Positions 5,296 to 7,943 of a stretch of 7,943 nt of DNA are shown piece after piece (position 1 is the stretch's first letter; every line of letters starts with the position of its first letter). A program made the position numbers and the translations under genes. Below the pieces are notes generated by a model, which worked only from the letters and a program-made list of their open reading frames with translations, was not told the DNA's origin and made no database searches. Origin of the DNA: Thermoplasmata archaeon (lineage in GTDB: Archaea > Thermoplasmatota > Thermoplasmata > Lutacidiplasmatales > UBA184); assembly GCA_030039995.1 (NCBI GenBank), contig JASHUL010000231.1:1-7943 (forward strand), written 5' to 3'.

Positions 5296-5382
5296 CATTG
5301 CGTCGGCATTCGTTCGATTCGCGGCCTCAACCGACCCGCTCGACGCTCGCGGCCGGGACCGCGGGAGTCGCCGCGCAATCCC

Positions 5383-5388
5383 CTTTAG
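5383..5388 (+). promoter_or_regulatory. TATA-like element for the universal stress protein gene
   Basis: CTTTAG at 5383-5388 is centred about 26 bases before the ATG at 5411, consistent with a leaderless message. No Shine-Dalgarno sequence precedes the ATG. Confidence 0.5.
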
Positions 5389-5410
5389 CTCGCGTCCGCT
5401 GACCGGCGCG

Positions 5411-5875
5411 ATGGCACCCCCTACGTTTCACCGGATCACCGTCGCGATCGACGGCTCCCCCAACGCAGACGCGGCGCTGGACTGCGCGGTCGACCTCGCG
5501 CGACGCTACGGCAGCGACCTCGTGATCGTCTCGGTGGCCCCCCTGGTGCCGGTCTACATCAGCACCAGCGAACCGTACGTGCCGGCCGGGGTCCCTCCGA
5601 GCGAGATCGGCCATTACCGGGAGATCGTGGAGGCGGCCGTCAAGACCGCGGAGGCCCGGGGCGTCGCCACCGTGACGGGCGTGAGCTACGAGGGCGTGGT
5701 GGTCGACGAGATCCTCTCGCACCTCGAGCAGCACCCGACCGACCTATTCGTCATCGGCTCGCGGGGCCTTTCCACCGCGAAGCGGTTGCTGCTCGGCAGC
5801 GTCTCGAGCGCCGTGGTGAACCACGCACCGTGCCCGGTGCTGGTCGTTCGGCCGGTCGCTACGAAGCCCGCGTGA
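5411..5875 (+). CDS. Universal stress protein (UspA family), ATP-binding type
   Basis: A single-domain UspA protein of 154 residues, the normal length for the family. The N-terminal strand RITVAIDGSPNADAAL (8-23) carries the conserved Asp (D14) that contacts adenine nucleotide. The C-terminal motif G116-x2-G119-x9-G129-S130 is intact in GSRGLSTAKRLLLGS, and the protein closes with NHAPCPVLVVRP. This is the ATP-binding subclass rather than the UspA subclass that has lost the motif. Such proteins are usually cytoplasmic dimers with roles in stress survival or as regulatory nucleotide sensors; the partner here is unknown. The last 17 bases overlap the end of the convergent L10e gene. Diverges from the zinc-ribbon gene. 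Confidence 0.95.
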   Translation: MAPPTFHRITVAIDGSPNADAALDCAVDLARRYGSDLVIVSVAPLVPVYISTSEPYVPAGVPPSEIGHYREIVEAAVKTAEARGVATVTGVSYEGVVVDEILSHLEQHPTDLFVIGSRGLSTAKRLLLGSVSSAVVNHAPCPVLVVRPVATKPA

Positions 5876-6362
5876 CGACCACGCGCGTCGGGCAGGGGAG
5901 CTTGTGCGACGCCTTGCGCAACGCTTCCTTGGCGTCCTCGACGTGCGCCTCGGTCGTGTAGACGGTGAGCAGCTCGCTGCCGATCTCCGCCCGCACGGCG
6001 TGGCCGACGGGCTTGCCGAACGCCGCGCGCATGCCGTCCGAGATCCGGTCCGCGCCGGCGCCCATCGCCATCTTGTGCTCGCGCAGGATTTGATGCGGGT
6101 AGCGACGTACCTTCAGATGGTACTCGTTCAGTGCGGCCTTCTCCATCACGCGCACCGCGCTGATGCGCGCGGCCTCGAGCGCGATGTCCCGGACCTGCGC
6201 GGCCTCCTCGGTGCCGAGCGAGAGTGCGACGGGAAACTCACCGTGCAGATTGCCCGTGTCGAACTGAGAGATGCGGCAGTTCGGGACCCCGCCCATGTAC
6301 TCCCGGCGGGTGTAGACCTGGCCCTCGACCTTTCGGTACATCCGGGCCGGCTTGCGCGTCAT
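5859..6362 (-). CDS. rpl10e: Large-subunit ribosomal protein L10e (uL16)
   Basis: The 167-residue protein is the archaeal/eukaryotic L10e, homologue of bacterial L16 (uL16), which sits near the peptidyl-transferase centre and the 5S rRNA/tRNA corridor of the 50S subunit. Recognisable features are the start RKPARMYRKVEGQVYTRREYMGGVPN, then ISQFDTGN, the helix-rich middle with KVRRYPHQILREHKMAMGAGADRISDGMRAAFGKPVG (conserved H-x-I-R-E-x-K-M and GADR-x-x-x-GMR), and the C-terminal KASHKLPCPTRVV. The length is typical for archaea. ATG 6362 matches the family start and lies directly after a TATA-like element, suggesting a leaderless message. The gene is not in a ribosomal protein operon here: pantoate kinase lies upstream on the same strand with a 54-bp spacer. 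Confidence 0.97.
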   Translation of the reverse strand: MTRKPARMYRKVEGQVYTRREYMGGVPNCRISQFDTGNLHGEFPVALSLGTEEAAQVRDIALEAARISAVRVMEKAALNEYHLKVRRYPHQILREHKMAMGAGADRISDGMRAAFGKPVGHAVRAEIGSELLTVYTTEAHVEDAKEALRKASHKLPCPTRVVVTRAS

Positions 6363-6386
6363 GGGGCGCGGCGAGACCGGTGGCCC

Positions 6387-6394
6387 ATTAAAAC
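6387..6394 (-). promoter_or_regulatory. TATA-like element for L10e
   Basis: Read on the minus strand it is GTTTTAAT, centred near 6391. This predicts transcription start near 6365, within 3 bases of the ATG at 6362. It indicates that L10e has its own promoter in the short spacer after pantoate kinase. Confidence 0.6.
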
Positions 6395-6416
6395 GGTTGC
6401 GCGAGCGTGGCCCGAT

Positions 6417-7334
6417 CTATCGAGAGAGCGAGCCGCGGTGCGTCACGTGCGCGCCGGTCGCCGCCGCGGACAGGCCCACGACGCGGAACCCGCCGCGGCT
6501 CAGCCACCGCAGGTCGTCGCGAGGGCCCGCGGCCAGTTTCGGACGGGCGAAGAAGCTCCGGCCGAACATCGCCTGCGCGGCCCACCAGCCTCGCCGGCGC
6601 AGCCCCCGGAGAACGCGGCGAACCACGGGGGACGCGAGTCCGAGTCGGTCGGTGAACCGTTCGCTGGCGTCGAAGAAGCCCACGACGTCGGGCGCCTCGA
6701 GCAACGAGGGGAGCGCCGCGCTCGCGTCCCGCACGCGCGCGAGGAACCGCGGGTTGCGCAAGAGTCTCGGCGACGGCAGGGGCCCGCCGACGACGCCCAC
6801 GAGCAGTCGGCCGGGAAGGTCGCGACGCACGACGCGGCCCCACGGTGGGATCCCGCCGCGGACGCGGAACTCGACGCCCCCGCCTCCGGCGATCGCGGCC
6901 ACGCCCCCGAGTCCGCCCTCGCCGAACAAGTCGGCGAGGTGAGCGGCTCGAACCGCGCCGGTCCGAGACGCGCCGGTGAGTGCCGTGACCGCCAGCGCCG
7001 TCGCAAGGGCCCCCGCGGCGCTCATGCCGAATCCCTGGCCGATCGGTAGCTCGTGACGGAGTCGGACCGTGAGCGTCCCCCGGGCCCGCGGCCGAAGTCG
7101 CCGCGCGACGTCCATCGAGATCGGAAGGGGCGCGCGGACGTCGCTCACGATCCGCACCGCGTTCGGTGCCCCGGGCCGGAACTCCGCGGTCGCGAGCGCT
7201 CCGAGCTCGAGCACGACGCCGGCGCCGGTCGACCCGCGGCCGCGCGGGTCGCGCGCGACGACCGCCGGCGCGAAGACGCCGGTGACATGCCCCGGCGCGA
7301 ACGCTTCGGCCCGTACCGCCCTCGGTACGCTCAC
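6417..7334 (-). CDS. Pantoate kinase (GHMP kinase family)
   Basis: Pantoate kinase phosphorylates pantoate with ATP in the archaeal coenzyme A pathway; the product is then condensed with beta-alanine by phosphopantothenate synthetase, replacing the bacterial PanC/PanK route. The 305-residue product begins with AFAPGHVTGVF (11-21), followed by DPRGRGSTGAGVVLELG (29-45) and the GHMP nucleotide-binding motif PIGQGFGMSAAGAL (97-110), then FGEGGLGGVAAIAGGGGVEFRVRGGIPPWG. This combination is characteristic of the archaeal COG1829-type pantoate kinase. GTG 7334 is chosen because it immediately precedes the conserved N-terminus and lies about 12 bases downstream of the transcription start predicted by the TATA element at 7369-7376; no other in-frame start lies between that point and the conserved region. 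The synthetase gene is not in the window. Divergent from PAN. Confidence 0.88.
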   Translation of the reverse strand: MSVPRAVRAEAFAPGHVTGVFAPAVVARDPRGRGSTGAGVVLELGALATAEFRPGAPNAVRIVSDVRAPLPISMDVARRLRPRARGTLTVRLRHELPIGQGFGMSAAGALATALAVTALTGASRTGAVRAAHLADLFGEGGLGGVAAIAGGGGVEFRVRGGIPPWGRVVRRDLPGRLLVGVVGGPLPSPRLLRNPRFLARVRDASAALPSLLEAPDVVGFFDASERFTDRLGLASPVVRRVLRGLRRRGWWAAQAMFGRSFFARPKLAAGPRDDLRWLSRGGFRVVGLSAAATGAHVTHRGSLSR

Positions 7335-7368
7335 GAAATAACTTCCCGGTGTGCGATGAGAACGACTG

Positions 7369-7376
7369 CTTATAAG
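7369..7376. promoter_or_regulatory. Palindromic TATA element between pantoate kinase and PAN
   Basis: CTTATAAG is a perfect palindrome and a strong TATA-box match in either direction. On the minus strand it predicts transcription start near 7346, just ahead of the pantoate kinase GTG at 7334. On the plus strand it predicts a start near 7399, giving PAN a leader of about 33 bases. A weaker AT-rich word, CAATATCC (7392-7399), could instead place the PAN start near 7421. Confidence 0.65.
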
Positions 7377-7431
7377 TGGGGCACGCTTTGTCAATATCCG
7401 TAACCGCCGAGGACGGTCGGTTCGGACCACG

Positions 7432-7943
7432 ATGAGCGACTCGGATGTGCCGGCGGCGCCCCACGACGCCTTCGACCGGCTCAACTTCCTCGAGCTGCGG
7501 AACACGCAGCTCGCCGAGGCGATCAAGCGGGTCGAGAGCGAGCGGCACTACATGGAGGCCGAGATCCTCCGGCTCCAGCGGGAGGTCAAGCGGCTCAAGA
7601 CCGAGCTCGACCGGCTGCGCTATCCTCCGCTCATCGTCGGAAGCGTCCGCGATGTGCTCACGGACGGGCGCGTGATCGTGAAGTCCTCGACGGGACCGGA
7701 TTTCGTCGTGAACTCCGCCGAGACGGTGGAGCATGGGAAGATCACGGTCGGGAGCCGAGTCGCGCTCAACAAGCAGACGCTCGCGGTGATGGGCGTGCTG
7801 CCCGCCTCGCTCGACCCGCTCGTGACCGCGAGTGAGATCGTCGACAAACCGACGATCGCGTACTCGGACATCGGAGGCTTGAACGACCAGATCCGCGAGA
7901 TCCGGGAGGCGGTCGAGTATCCGCTCCTGCGCTCCGAGCTGTA
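7432..7943 (+). CDS. pan: Proteasome-activating nucleotidase PAN, N-terminal part (3' truncated)
   Basis: PAN is the hexameric AAA+ ATPase that unfolds substrates and feeds them into the archaeal 20S proteasome, homologous to the eukaryotic 26S Rpt subunits. The first 170 residues are visible. A heptad-like charged coiled coil (about 14-64, e.g. HYMEAEILRLQREVKRLKTELDRL) is followed by YPP (64-66), where PAN/Rpt proteins have a conserved cis-proline linker. Next is the OB domain, LIVGSVRDVLTDGRVIVKSSTGPDFVVN through SRVALNKQTLAVMGVLP (67-124). The AAA+ domain begins at TIAYSDIGGLNDQIREIREAVEYPLL (141-166). Walker motifs lie beyond the window edge. ATG 7432 gives an N-terminus of normal length; no Shine-Dalgarno sequence is seen. 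Archaeal CDC48/VAT is excluded by the coiled coil plus OB layout. Confidence 0.95.
   Translation, partial: MSDSDVPAAPHDAFDRLNFLELRNTQLAEAIKRVESERHYMEAEILRLQREVKRLKTELDRLRYPPLIVGSVRDVLTDGRVIVKSSTGPDFVVNSAETVEHGKITVGSRVALNKQTLAVMGVLPASLDPLVTASEIVDKPTIAYSDIGGLNDQIREIREAVEYPLLRSEL

Noticed and set aside
6388..7734. A 448-residue minus-strand open frame spanning pantoate kinase and the start of PAN
   Set aside because: It runs antisense to PAN and out of frame with pantoate kinase, and is an Arg-rich low-complexity translation typical of GC-rich shadow frames.
1..7943. CRISPR array, insertion sequence, integrase or phage genes
   Set aside because: No regularly spaced repeats, terminal inverted repeats with transposase, or attachment-site duplications next to either tRNA were seen.

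Overview
The window reads as a high-GC archaeal chromosome segment, most likely a Thermoplasmatota-type euryarchaeon; the lineage is an inference from gene content and promoter style, not a database match. The archaeal assignment rests on Nop5, an RFC-like clamp-loader ATPase, ribosomal protein L10e (uL16), pantoate kinase, the proteasome-activating nucleotidase PAN, and an initiator tRNA with an A1-U72 pair and an intron. Several genes have a TATA-like element about 26 bases before the start codon and no Shine-Dalgarno sequence, which points to leaderless transcripts. All genes are core or housekeeping types; I see no CRISPR array, phage or insertion sequence.

Layout, left to right. Positions 1-330 (+) hold the C-terminal part of a thioredoxin/AhpC-like protein. 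Its end overlaps the end of a convergent nop5 gene (292-1377, -). Nop5 diverges from an enoyl-CoA hydratase gene (1406-2275, +), which is followed 18 bases later by tRNA-Thr(GGT). A structured spacer with a 15-bp imperfect inverted repeat separates that unit from a convergent MBL-fold hydrolase (2527-3360, -). A 400-bp gene-free stretch follows. Next come a short RFC-small-subunit-like AAA+ protein lacking the collar domain (3761-4429, +) and the initiator tRNA-Met, interrupted by a 28-nt intron in its D-loop (4510-4612, +).

The right half starts with a zinc-ribbon protein carrying a long Pro/Ala-rich tail (4739-5251, -). It diverges from a universal stress protein gene (5411-5875, +). The stress protein gene overlaps tail-to-tail with L10e (5859-6362, -). 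Upstream of L10e on the same strand is pantoate kinase (6417-7334, -), the archaeal coenzyme A pathway enzyme. It is divergent from PAN (7432 to the window edge, +), and a palindromic TATA element lies between the two.

Functionally the segment mixes information processing (box C/D RNP core protein, initiator tRNA, tRNA-Thr, L10e, clamp-loader-like ATPase), protein turnover (PAN) and metabolism (CoA synthesis, enoyl-CoA hydration, thiol and metal hydrolase chemistry). The most notable observations are the D-loop intron of the initiator tRNA and the collarless RFC-like ATPase.
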